Source: Burkholderia contaminans (GTDB taxonomy: Bacteria; Pseudomonadota; Gammaproteobacteria; Burkholderiales; Burkholderiaceae). From it: DNA of 64,000 nt. Both the position numbers and the translations under genes were made by a program. Positions within the stretch are counted from its first letter, which is position 1. Every line of letters starts with the position of its first letter. The notes under the pieces were generated by a model. It did not search any database and had not been told where the DNA came from. It saw nothing but the letters and a program-made list of their open reading frames with translations. Below are positions 1-7,769 of the stretch, one piece after another. The stretch spans positions 2,666,001 through 2,730,000 of the forward strand of contig NZ_CP090640.1 of NCBI RefSeq assembly GCF_029633825.1, written 5' to 3'.

Positions 1-402
1 GTTGAGAAAGTCGTCTTGCCTCCGATTCCCGCGAAGCGCTACTTCACGATCGGTGAAGTCAGCGAACTTTGCGGGGTCAAGCCGCATGTGCTGCGTTATT
101 GGGAACAGGAATTTACTCAACTGCGGCCGGTGAAGCGGCGTGGCAATCGCCGGTATTACCAGCACCACGAAGTGCTGCTGATCCGGCGGATTCGCGAGTT
201 GCTGTACGAGCAGGGATTCACGATCAACGGCGCGCGCAACCGGCTCGATTCGCCGGCCGGCGAGCGGGCCGCGGCGGCACCCGTCGAGCCGGAGATGCAG
301 GCCACCGATGCGCGCGTGCCAGGCAGGGCGGGCTCGACCGTCGACGTCATTGCATTGCGACAGGCGCTGCTCGACGTGATCGACGGACTGAAGCACGACT
401 GA
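1..402 (+). CDS. MerR-family transcriptional regulator, 5' end outside window
   Basis: The reading frame is open from base 1 (VEKVVLPPIPAKRYF...) to a TGA at 400-402, so the true start lies upstream. A MerR-type winged-helix DNA-binding domain fills the first 80 or so visible residues: the YFTIGEVSELCGVKPHVLRYWE stretch gives the helix-turn-helix, and RRGNRRYY plus VLLIRRIRELL give the wing and second helix. No cysteine pattern for metal sensing is visible in the tail, which is Ala/Glu/Pro-rich and ends ALLDVIDGLKHD. From family knowledge, a MerR gene of this kind follows ihfA in Burkholderia. ihfA itself is not in the window, so that neighbour is inferred. The effector is unknown. Confidence 0.85.
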   Translation, partial: VEKVVLPPIPAKRYFTIGEVSELCGVKPHVLRYWEQEFTQLRPVKRRGNRRYYQHHEVLLIRRIRELLYEQGFTINGARNRLDSPAGERAAAAPVEPEMQATDARVPGRAGSTVDVIALRQALLDVIDGLKHD

Positions 403-426
403 GCGCGAAGCGCGAAGGATGAAATG

Positions 427-462
427 AAAAGCCCGGTTGGCGGCGTGCCACCGGGCTTTTTT
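427..462. terminator. Bidirectional rho-independent terminator
   Basis: AGCCCGGTTGGC pairs imperfectly with GCCACCGGGCT around a short GC loop. A run of A precedes it and six T follow. It lies between the MerR gene (+) and the convergent lipoprotein gene (-) and can serve both. Confidence 0.85.
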
Positions 463-481
463 CATGCGTGTCGCGCGCGTT

Positions 482-2692
482 TCAGCGCGACGCGAGCGGA
501 TTCTTCTGCCCCATGTCGACGACCAGCGTGCCGTCCGGCAGCATCCGCACCGAGCCTTGCGCGACCTGGTTGCGGTAGTCGTACAGGTCGAAACGCATCG
601 GGCCGGCCTCGGCCGAATTCCGGATCAGCGCGCGCACGTTCAGTTCGAGCACGTTGAACATCTTCATGTCGCCGCCTTCCATCCACATGTAGCTCGGTGC
701 ATCGATCTGCGGCCGCTGCGGCGCGGGCGCGCCTGCCACGCGCCTGAACGTGAGGCGCAGCCCGTCGCGCTCGACCGTTGCCTGTCCGAGCTTGCCGTTC
801 AGCACGGGTGGCGGGAACACGGTGTACTGGTCGAGCACGAGCGTGTCGCCACGCAGTTCCGCGCCGCGGCGCTGCAACGGTGTCAGCGAAGCGAGCTCGA
901 TGCCGAGCGAACGCAGCAGTTTCGCCTGCGGGATGCCGAGCACCGACACCTGCGACGGTTTGAACGCGAGATGCCGGTCGTCGAGCACGGACAGCGTGCC
1001 CTTCATGTCGGTCGGCAGCCAGACGCCCGGCACGTGGTTCCACAGCTTGATGCCGCCCAGGACGCGCAGGTTCGTGCCGTCCGCGCTCAGTTGCAGGTCG
1101 TTGAGCGAGCGGGGTGAGTAGTCGAGCAGATAGTCGTTGAAGAGCGCGGACATCGCCTTCCACGACTCGACGACGGTGCCACCGAGAATGCGGATGTCGT
1201 ACTGGTTCGGATCGTCGAGATCGACGGGTTCGCCGGGCCGCTTCGATACGAGTTCCACGTCGAGGTCCTCGACGTGAAAGCCGATATCCCCGGACAGGTT
1301 GAAGTCGACGTTGCGCAGATGGATCGTCGGGTTGCGGTTCGACACGTGCCGTTCGTTGAACGGCGTGGTCGACGTGCGCCGCATCGCGACCTTCTGCATG
1401 CCGGGGTGGGCGGGGTTCGCCGCGAGTGCGTAGGCTTCCCAGTGCTGGCGGATGTCGCGCAGCGCATTCTGTTGCGCGGCGAGGAAGCTGTCGTTCAGGC
1501 GCGCGGCCGCGTTGCCGAGCAACGCGCCGCTGGCCGGGCCCGCATACGAAGGCATCCGGATCGCCATCGCGCCGCTTTCGTCGAAATTGAAGTAGCCGGC
1601 CGACACCTGGTCGCGATAGTGATACAGGTCGAACACGAAAGTCTGGTCACGCTTCGTGGAATCGACCGGGCCGATCAGGATGTCCGCATTCATCGGCATC
1701 GAGCGCATGAACTTCACGTCGCCGCCGCGAATGTACATCGCTTGTTGCGGTGCGTTCGCGGGCATTGCGAAGCCGGCATGCGTGCCGTCGTCGAGCTTCA
1801 GGTCGAGGCCGGCGGGCGTCACGCGCAGCGCGGTGATCGTGAGCTTCAGGCGCGGCGGCGGCATCAGCTTGTCGACCGACATCACGAGATCGTCGCCGGC
1901 GAGCTGCGCGATCGGCGTCTGGACTTTCAGCAGGTCGGCCATCTTCACGTTGGCCGCGCGCATCACCGGCTGCGCGTTGATGCCCGATACGCGCACGCCC
2001 GTCGGATGGAACACGAGCTGGCTGCCGTCACGGATCGCGAGCGTACCGGTCAGCGAGAACGGCACCCAGCCGTCACGTTGCATCTCGCCTTGCAGGTGAA
2101 TCACGCCGTCGCCGGCCGAAACGGCGAGCCTGCGCAGCGGCGCGTTGCGGTAGCCGAAGATGTACGTGTTGAAGAGGGCGGTGAGCTTCGCGTCGTCGAG
2201 CGTGACCGTACCTTCGTGCACGTCGATCTGGAAACTGGTCGGATCGTCGAACACGATCGGCGCGCCGGCTTGCGTCGGTACCAGCGTGGCCGACAACTGA
2301 TGGATGAAGAAGCCGAGGTTGTTGACGATGCGGAAATCGACGTCACGCAAGAACGTCATCGCGCCGTTCTGGCCCGAGTCGCGCAGCGTGAACGGGCGCG
2401 GTTGCGTGAGGTTGATCGATGCGAGCGACGGCACGGTGCGTGCGATCTGCTGCTCGCGGGCGAGACGTTCGGCCTTGGTGCGTTCGATCTTCGTCGACGC
2501 GACCGACGTGTTGCCGTCACGCTGCGCGGATGATTCCGCGCAACCGGCGCACAGCAGCGCGAGCGCCAGCACGCCGCAGCCGAACACGCGGGACCTCGTG
2601 GGCGAGATGGGGCGGCCCGCGCGTGGCGGGCCGGAAATCCAGTCGAAAATTGCCAAAGGCGAGCGATGGCCGCGCCGGACCGCATTCCGCAT
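482..2692 (-). CDS. Large lipoprotein of unknown function with an internal duplication
   Basis: Not recognised as a named family. I chose the ATG at 2692 (MRNAVRRGHRSP...) because GGAGA lies about 8 bases upstream. An upstream in-frame ATG at 2737 would add 15 residues. A hydrophobic segment ends in the lipobox LALLCAGC, so export and lipidation are likely. The mature part contains two related halves. Each starts with an (L/F)LR(D/N)VDF motif, followed by a segment like IGFHVEDLDVELV, then D-D-P, then ALFN(D/T)Y, then LSADG or VSAGDG, then a GTL...D...L.F.P pattern. Each half ends near MYI.GGD or MWMEGGD and a LYDYRNQV or LYHYRDQV motif. The repeated beta-rich pattern suggests a two-domain periplasmic protein. 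No catalytic motif is apparent. Confidence 0.75.
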   Translation of the reverse strand: MRNAVRRGHRSPLAIFDWISGPPRAGRPISPTRSRVFGCGVLALALLCAGCAESSAQRDGNTSVASTKIERTKAERLAREQQIARTVPSLASINLTQPRPFTLRDSGQNGAMTFLRDVDFRIVNNLGFFIHQLSATLVPTQAGAPIVFDDPTSFQIDVHEGTVTLDDAKLTALFNTYIFGYRNAPLRRLAVSAGDGVIHLQGEMQRDGWVPFSLTGTLAIRDGSQLVFHPTGVRVSGINAQPVMRAANVKMADLLKVQTPIAQLAGDDLVMSVDKLMPPPRLKLTITALRVTPAGLDLKLDDGTHAGFAMPANAPQQAMYIRGGDVKFMRSMPMNADILIGPVDSTKRDQTFVFDLYHYRDQVSAGYFNFDESGAMAIRMPSYAGPASGALLGNAAARLNDSFLAAQQNALRDIRQHWEAYALAANPAHPGMQKVAMRRTSTTPFNERHVSNRNPTIHLRNVDFNLSGDIGFHVEDLDVELVSKRPGEPVDLDDPNQYDIRILGGTVVESWKAMSALFNDYLLDYSPRSLNDLQLSADGTNLRVLGGIKLWNHVPGVWLPTDMKGTLSVLDDRHLAFKPSQVSVLGIPQAKLLRSLGIELASLTPLQRRGAELRGDTLVLDQYTVFPPPVLNGKLGQATVERDGLRLTFRRVAGAPAPQRPQIDAPSYMWMEGGDMKMFNVLELNVRALIRNSAEAGPMRFDLYDYRNQVAQGSVRMLPDGTLVVDMGQKNPLASR

Positions 2693-3032
2693 CGTCTGTC
2701 TCCATGTCTTGTCGTGATCGACGGCGGCGCGCACCACTGCACGGCGCGAGCGTCGATGCCGTGCAGTGTGGCATAGCGCCCTAGAGCGGCGTTACCAAAC
2801 AACGGGCGCCGGGGTGCGGCGGTCCGGCGGGCTTCGGGACAATGGATTCGGGGTGGTTGGGCGGCTGAATCAAACGGTCGTTTGGTTTGCGCGGCCCGTC
2901 GTCGGCGAATGTTTCAGCAAGCGGGAAAATCCGCTGCAGCGTTGGCCGATGCGGGTTTCGCCGGATGCGACGGGTAGCGGCCGCGGCGGTCGAGGCGATG
3001 GGGCGAACAGGCCCCGTCGCAGCAGCCCTTGA
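2693..3032. other. Intergenic region upstream of the duplicated lipoprotein gene
   Basis: No credible gene is seen here. It holds the leader of the minus-strand lipoprotein gene, a perfect-armed palindrome at 2870-2883 (separate entry), and about 130 bases of GC-rich DNA beyond the stop codon of the phosphatase gene. No U-tailed hairpin was found for the phosphatase. Confidence 0.6.
2870..2883. promoter_or_regulatory. Palindrome, possible TetR-type operator
   Basis: CAAACG-GT-CGTTTG has perfect 6-base arms. It lies about 180 bases upstream of the minus-strand lipoprotein start. Palindromes built on AAACG/CGTTT are typical of TetR-family operators. No TetR gene is nearby, so the regulator is unknown. 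Confidence 0.35.
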
Positions 3033-3911
3033 TCAAACCAGCATGTGCTGCCGGATTGCGTCCAGCGTCGCCTGGTCGAGCTGCAACCCGTTCGAGATAT
3101 ACGACGCCATCGAGCCGTATGAGGCGGTGACCTGGTCGAACGCTGCCTGCAGATAGTCGGTGTGCGCGCCTTGAAGCACGGCCATCATGTCTGCCGCATT
3201 TTGCCCGCCGGCTTTTTTGGCCTGGACGACCGACGCTGCGATTTCCGATGCACTATAGACGTTCGTCAGCAGATAGTCTGCGAGTATCGTCTGTTCGGAC
3301 GCGCCCAGGATCGTGTGCAGGATCGCGGTTGCCCAGCCCGTGCGATCCTTGCCTGCCGTGCAGTGGAACACCAGGTTTTCGCCTGAGCCAGCGAAGCCGG
3401 TGAAGAGCGCGTGGTAGCTGGCATGCGCGGTGTCCGACGTGACGAACGCGCGGTACATGCTCGACATGAATGCCGTCGCGGTGGCGCCGGTGGTCGGGAT
3501 CGGATCGATGCCGGCAGCCCCGAGCACGTTGAGGTTTTGCCAGGCGGCGCCGGCCAGCGGCACATCCGGTTGCGTCTTGATCTCGGCGGGCGTGCGCAGG
3601 TCGCGGACCTGCCTGATGCCGAGCGTGCCGACGATGGCGATGTCCGCGGCCGACAGCGCGAGCGCGGATGAACGATAGATCACGCCTTTTTTCATCTTCG
3701 CGCCGCTCGTTGTCACGTAGCCGGTTCCGTCCGGCCCGGCCGTGTCGCGAAAATTCGATGCGGAACGCAACCGTGGTGTCGTGACCGGCGCGACCGAAAT
3801 CGAGTCGCCTCCGCATGCCGACAGAAGCGATGCGCTTCCCAGCGCCATGCCTATCGTACCGGTGCCCAGCCGGAGAAAATGTCGACGGGTAATTTCGTTT
3901 TTCTGATGCAT
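3033..3911 (-). CDS. Exported tyrosine-protein phosphatase
   Basis: A 292-residue protein of the bacterial tyrosine phosphatase (Y_phosphatase3) type. The P-loop HCTAGKDRTGW fits the C-x5-R signature, with nucleophilic Cys and phosphate-binding Arg, and lies about two thirds along. The upstream motif NFRDTAG and the Arg/Asp segment VRDLRTPAEI are typical of the family. The N-terminus has a twin-arginine motif (RRHFLRLG), then a hydrophobic stretch ending LLSAC, so Tat export plus lipidation is plausible. Family members dephosphorylate phosphotyrosine and sometimes phosphoinositides; the substrate here is unknown. It is transcribed alone, away from the methyltransferase gene. Confidence 0.85.
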   Translation of the reverse strand: MHQKNEITRRHFLRLGTGTIGMALGSASLLSACGGDSISVAPVTTPRLRSASNFRDTAGPDGTGYVTTSGAKMKKGVIYRSSALALSAADIAIVGTLGIRQVRDLRTPAEIKTQPDVPLAGAAWQNLNVLGAAGIDPIPTTGATATAFMSSMYRAFVTSDTAHASYHALFTGFAGSGENLVFHCTAGKDRTGWATAILHTILGASEQTILADYLLTNVYSASEIAASVVQAKKAGGQNAADMMAVLQGAHTDYLQAAFDQVTASYGSMASYISNGLQLDQATLDAIRQHMLV

Positions 3912-4244
3912 TCAATGCCCTGTGTCGGAGACGGTTACAAGAGGTCGCGACTGCGGTGGTCTCCGAAGCCGCCCCCCGTATTACGCGATGCCGCAGAGCC
4001 CGGGGCAGCCGGATCGATCGACATGCAGTCGGACGGTCCGCCCGTGCGCATCGATCTCGCACCGGGTAACCGCACGGTAGCGATTTACGGCGAACCGGCC
4101 ATCGTCCTTTTCGATTAGGTCGCAATGTGGAGCAGCGGTGTCGAATGTGCGTTGTCGACAGGTGGGATCGGCGGCAACAGCGAGGTAAGATCGGCATCAG
4201 TGGCTGTATCGACCAAAGCACAGTAGCCATCACGGGGAAACGTC
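3912..4244. other. Intergenic region between divergent genes
   Basis: This is the divergent control region for the phosphatase (-) and methyltransferase (+). I see no protein with a credible start, no tRNA, and no clear operator. The upstream half is GC-rich and the 100 bases before the methyltransferase are more mixed. Confidence 0.5.
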
Positions 4245-4958
4245 ATGGATCTCAAGGAAGTCGACGTATTGGGTGCGGGCGTGGGCGATCACTGGTACTA
4301 CGCGTCGAAGGCGAGTGCGATCCGTCGGTTCCTGGGGGCGCCGGGCGCGAACCGGATACTCGATGTCGGTGCCGGCTCAGGCTTCTTCTCGAAGCATTTG
4401 CTGGAGCGTACGCAGGCGACGGAGGCGTGGTGTGTCGATACGAGCTACGCCGACGATACCGACGGCGAGGCGTCCGGCAAGCCCATCCACTTTCGGCGAT
4501 CCGTTGACCGATTCGATGCCGATCTCGTGTTGCTGATGGACGTGCTCGAGCATGTCGACGACGATGTCGGTCTGCTCACGCAGTACGTAAAGGGCGCGCC
4601 TTCGGGCAGCCGCTTTCTGATCACGGTTCCCGCGTTCCAGTTTCTCTGGAGCGGTCATGACGATTTTCTCGAGCACAAGCGCCGATATACGCTCGGCAGT
4701 CTCGAGGACGTGGTGCGTCGCTCGGGGCTCGAGGTCGAACACGGCGCCTATTATTTCGGTCTCACGTTTCCGCTTGCGGCAGCGCTGCGGCTCGGCGAGC
4801 GGGTGCGCCGGCAGCCGAGCGAGCCGGCGTCGCAATTGCGTCGTCACCATCCGCTCGTTAACGGCCTGCTCAAGTCTATCTGCCGGATCGAGTTACCGAT
4901 ATTCCGTTTCAACCGCGTCGCCGGGCTGACGGTCATCTGTGTTGCGCGCAAGCGGTGA
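4245..4958 (+). CDS. Class I SAM-dependent methyltransferase
   Basis: A 237-residue protein with the Rossmann motif I RILDVGAGSGFFS and a motif II-III area ending LVLLMDVLEHVDDD, as in Methyltransf_11/23-type small-molecule methyltransferases. The conserved histidine-containing segment GHDDFLEHKRRYT follows. The start ATG follows a weak GGGGAAA ribosome site at 4233-4240. The C-terminus is hydrophobic (FPLAAALRL, then a final VAGLTVICVARKR). The substrate is unknown. Members like this are often found in glycan or lipid modification clusters, but nothing adjacent supports that here. It is a single gene followed by the tRNA. Confidence 0.8.
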   Translation: MDLKEVDVLGAGVGDHWYYASKASAIRRFLGAPGANRILDVGAGSGFFSKHLLERTQATEAWCVDTSYADDTDGEASGKPIHFRRSVDRFDADLVLLMDVLEHVDDDVGLLTQYVKGAPSGSRFLITVPAFQFLWSGHDDFLEHKRRYTLGSLEDVVRRSGLEVEHGAYYFGLTFPLAAALRLGERVRRQPSEPASQLRRHHPLVNGLLKSICRIELPIFRFNRVAGLTVICVARKR

Positions 4959-5091
4959 ATGCGAGGTGCGGGCGTGTAATCGGTGCGCAAATCGCCCCGT
5001 CGTTGCTCGCCTCGGCGTCCTCACGCCAAAAAATTTCACAAGAATGTTCCCAAAATGCATGCGACCCGTTCTAAATCGGAAAACTGTCTGT

Positions 5092-5097
5092 TATAAT
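5092..5097 (+). promoter_or_regulatory. -10 element of the tRNA-Pro promoter
   Basis: A perfect TATAAT lies 10 bases before the mature tRNA 5' end, with a T/C-rich discriminator. The -35 region around 5068-5074 is poor. Transcription would start almost at the tRNA. Confidence 0.6.
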
Positions 5098-5107
5098 TTT
5101 TTTCTTT

Positions 5108-5184
<77 letters not shown>

Positions 5185-5191
5185 GACAAAG

Positions 5192-5226
5192 AACCCGCGT
5201 CAGTTCAAGCTGACGCGGGTTTTTTC
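5192..5226 (+). terminator. Rho-independent terminator of the tRNA
   Basis: A 12-base perfect stem AACCCGCGTCAG/CTGACGCGGGTT with loop TTCAAG, running into a T tract. It starts 8 bases after the tRNA CCA. Confidence 0.9.
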
Positions 5227-5241
5227 TTGCCGGTCGCTTTT

Positions 5242-5271
5242 TTGCACATCGCGGCGCGGCCCCGGTAAAAT
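5242..5271 (+). promoter_or_regulatory. Sigma-70 promoter for bamC
   Basis: TTGCAC and TAAAAT separated by 18 bases, about 50 bases upstream of the bamC start. bamC therefore appears to have its own promoter, with the tRNA terminator just before it. Confidence 0.5.
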
Positions 5272-5325
5272 GCAAGGTTGATCCACGGAAAGCGCCGTGA
5301 TTTAGCGGAAGAGGATTCCCCGAAC

Positions 5326-6537
5326 ATGACTGATCTTCGTCTTACCATGCGGTTCGCTGCAGTGCTCGCAACCGGCGCGCTCGTCGCCGGTTGCGGTACG
5401 TCGTCGCCCACGAAAGTGGACTACAAGAGCGATTCGAAATCGAAGGAAGCGTCGCTCGCAGTGCCGCCCAACATGCTCGACGAGACGGCCGATCAGCGCT
5501 CGCTGCCGCCCCAGGGCGGCGCGACTTCCCTGTCCGCGCTTCAGCAGGTCCAGCAGGCAGCGCCTGCGCTGGACACCGTTGCTCCGGCTGTCGCCGGCAT
5601 GCATATCCAGCGCGACGGCACCGAGAGCTGGCTCGTGATCGACGGCAAGCAGCCCGCCGACGTCTGGCCGCAGGTTCGCCGCTTCTGGCAGGAACAGGGC
5701 TTCCTGCTCGTCGTCGACCAGCGCGACAAGGGCGTGATGGAAACCGACTGGAACGAAACCCATCCGCAGATCAACGACGGCCTGATCCGTAGCGTGATCT
5801 CGAAGGCGATGGGCAACTCGTACGTGACGGCCGAGCGCAACAAGTACCGTACGCGTCTCGATTCGGCGCCGAATGGCGGCACTTACGTGTTCATCAGCCA
5901 GAAGGGGATGCGCGAAGCGATCACGGGCTCGAACAACGATTCGAGCAAGTGGGAAGCGAAGCCGAACGATCCGGCGCTCGAGACCGAATACCTGAAGCGA
6001 TTGATGGCCGTGCTCGCACAGAACGAGCAGCGCGCGAAGAACGGCGAGCCGCCGATCGCGAACATCAAGGACAACACGGTGCCGGCGGCCAAGGACAAGA
6101 AGGCCGACGACGCATCGTCGAAGGCTGCTGCAGCGATTGCCGCGCAAAACGTCTCCCGCACGTCGGCGCAAGGCAACGATGCGGCCGATGCTGCCGTCCC
6201 GTCGGAAGTCACGCTCGGCGAGCCGTACGACCGGTCATGGCTGCACGTCGGTCTCGCGCTAGATCGTGCGAACTTCACGGTGGACGATCGTGATCGCTCG
6301 AAGGGCCTGTATTTCGTGCGTTATGTCGATCCGAAGGATCTGACTTCGGCCGAGCAGGGCTTCTGGAGCCAGTTGTTCCATGGCAAGAAGGAAAAGCAGG
6401 CGAAGCAGTACCGTGTCAACGTGAAGGCACTCACGGCCGACCAGACGCGCGTGGCGGTAGTCGACGATTCGGGTGCGATCGACACGTCGTCGCCGGCTCG
6501 CCAGATCATGGGGTTGCTCGTGAATCAGCTCCGCTGA
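5326..6537 (+). CDS. bamC: Outer membrane assembly lipoprotein BamC (NlpB)
   Basis: BamC is a lipoprotein of the BAM complex that folds beta-barrel proteins into the outer membrane. I chose the ATG at 5326 (MTDLRLTMRF...), which has GAAGAGGA about 10 bases upstream and gives a clean signal peptide ending LVAGC. An in-frame start at 5278 would add 16 hydrophilic residues before the signal. After the lipidated Cys comes an unstructured Ser/Lys-rich segment (DYKSDSKSKEASLAVPPNM) like the BamC N-terminal region that binds BamD. Two helix-grip domains follow, starting near WLVIDGKQPADVWPQ and YDRSWLHVGLALD, separated by a Lys/Ala linker. About 403 residues, slightly longer than the E. coli protein. 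The terminator of this gene is interrupted by IS copy A. dapA, the usual upstream partner, is absent. Confidence 0.9.
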   Translation: MTDLRLTMRFAAVLATGALVAGCGTSSPTKVDYKSDSKSKEASLAVPPNMLDETADQRSLPPQGGATSLSALQQVQQAAPALDTVAPAVAGMHIQRDGTESWLVIDGKQPADVWPQVRRFWQEQGFLLVVDQRDKGVMETDWNETHPQINDGLIRSVISKAMGNSYVTAERNKYRTRLDSAPNGGTYVFISQKGMREAITGSNNDSSKWEAKPNDPALETEYLKRLMAVLAQNEQRAKNGEPPIANIKDNTVPAAKDKKADDASSKAAAAIAAQNVSRTSAQGNDAADAAVPSEVTLGEPYDRSWLHVGLALDRANFTVDDRDRSKGLYFVRYVDPKDLTSAEQGFWSQLFHGKKEKQAKQYRVNVKALTADQTRVAVVDDSGAIDTSSPARQIMGLLVNQLR

Positions 6538-6561
6538 TTTCGACGTTTCTCCGCATCGATG

Positions 6562-6585
6562 AAAAGCCCGCCACATGGCGGGCTT
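6562..6585 (+). terminator. bamC terminator stem, U-tract interrupted by the IS
   Basis: GCCCGCC (6566-6572), loop ACAT, GGCGGGC (6577-6583), preceded by AAAA. Only two T remain before the IS sequence AATAGGATGG begins. The rest of the T run (TTT then CTTGG) reappears beyond the far end of the IS at about 7948-7956. The original terminator therefore read GGCGGGCTTTTTCTTGG or similar. Confidence 0.85.
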
Positions 6586-6603
6586 AATAGGATGGTCAGC
6601 CCG

Positions 6604-6636
6604 ATCCTCACTCAGTGGACTACGCTGAGTGAGGAT
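6604..6636. repeat. Perfect 12-base inverted repeat inside the IS left end
   Basis: ATCCTCACTCAG and CTGAGTGAGGAT, with a 9-base loop, lie between the left inverted repeat and the transposase ribosome site. In RNA this forms a strong hairpin about 20 bases before the start codon. Copy B has the same at 25842-25874. Confidence 0.85.
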
Positions 6637-6658
6637 TTTGTCCTTCTGGAGGGCCATC

Positions 6659-7684
6659 ATGGACACGGTATCGCTGATCGGAATCGATCTCGGCAAGCAC
6701 TGCTTCCACCTGCATGGACAGGATGCGTCAGGCAGGATGGTGTTCCGTAAAAAGCTCACGCGTAGCCAGATGTTCACGCTGCTGGGCAATTTTCCGCGTT
6801 GCATTGTGGTCATGGAGGCCTGCGCCGGTGCTCACTGGATCGCACGTCGACTTCAAGCGCTGGGCCATGAGGCCAAGCTGATTTCTCCGCAATTCGTCAA
6901 ACCGTTCCGGCAAGGCAACAAGAACGATTTCGCGGACGCCCGTGCGATCTGCGAAGCAGCCGCTCGTTCGAGCATGCGTTTCGTGAGCCCGCACAACGAA
7001 GCCCAGCAAATCGTTTCAGCCTTGCACCGTGTGCGCGAGCGGCTGGTGCGTGACCGCACCGGCACGATCAATCAGATTCATGCGTTTCTGTTGGAGTTCG
7101 GTATCAGCTTGCCGCGCGGCATGGCAGTGATCCGGCGACTGCCTGCCGTGCTCGAGGCAGAATCGTTGCCGCCGAGGCTGGTGGTCGTGCTCGAACGTTT
7201 GCAGGCGCACTTCAAGTATCTGGACGAGCAGATCCACCAGCTCGAACGTGAGTTGCTTACCCAGCTACACGAGGATGAACGCAGTGAACGACTGCTCGAG
7301 ATTCCTGGCATTGGCCCGATGACCGCCAGCGTGTTGATGTCTGAGTTGGGCGATGCCCAGCAATATGGCTCAGCAAGGCAGTTTGCAGCTTCGGTTGGTC
7401 TGGTGCCGCGGCAGTACAGCACCGGCGGCAAACCAACGCTACTGGGCATCAGCAAGCGTGGCGACAAGGAACTGCGACGATTGCTGGTGCAATGTGCGCG
7501 GGCCATCATGCAGCGCATCGAGCACCGCACGGATGCATTGGGCGTCTGGATTCGCAGCCTGTTGGCGCGGCGACACTCGAACGTGGTGGCCTGTGCCCTG
7601 GCCAACAAACTGGCGAGGATCGCCTGGGCCATCCTCGCCAAAGGGACACACTACCGGAGCATCGAGGCTGTTCCCTCAGTCTGA
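6659..7684 (+). CDS. IS110/IS1111-family DEDD transposase (recombinase), copy A
   Basis: 341 residues from the ATG at 6659, which has GGAGGG 6 bases upstream. A GTG 30 bases earlier would lie inside the left-end hairpin. The RuvC-like DEDD domain shows D10 (IGIDLGK), E53 (VVMEACAGAHW), and D90/D93 (KNDFADARAICEA). A coiled-coil linker (about 170-210) leads to the transposase_20 domain with the helix-hairpin-helix LLEIPGIGPMTASVL and GLVPRQYSTGGK, where a conserved serine acts in strand exchange in this family. Position 95 is Arg, while copy B has Gln, from a two-base change at 6942-6943. Members of this family use an element-encoded bridge RNA to choose donor and target. Confidence 0.95.
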   Translation: MDTVSLIGIDLGKHCFHLHGQDASGRMVFRKKLTRSQMFTLLGNFPRCIVVMEACAGAHWIARRLQALGHEAKLISPQFVKPFRQGNKNDFADARAICEAAARSSMRFVSPHNEAQQIVSALHRVRERLVRDRTGTINQIHAFLLEFGISLPRGMAVIRRLPAVLEAESLPPRLVVVLERLQAHFKYLDEQIHQLERELLTQLHEDERSERLLEIPGIGPMTASVLMSELGDAQQYGSARQFAASVGLVPRQYSTGGKPTLLGISKRGDKELRRLLVQCARAIMQRIEHRTDALGVWIRSLLARRHSNVVACALANKLARIAWAILAKGTHYRSIEAVPSV

Positions 7685-7769
7685 CGCTTCCTATCGCTTA
7701 CGGCTTCAGTTTCAGTAGTCACCTCTGGTTTTGCGACGCGAGATACGTGAAGGCATAAACGACTCAACG

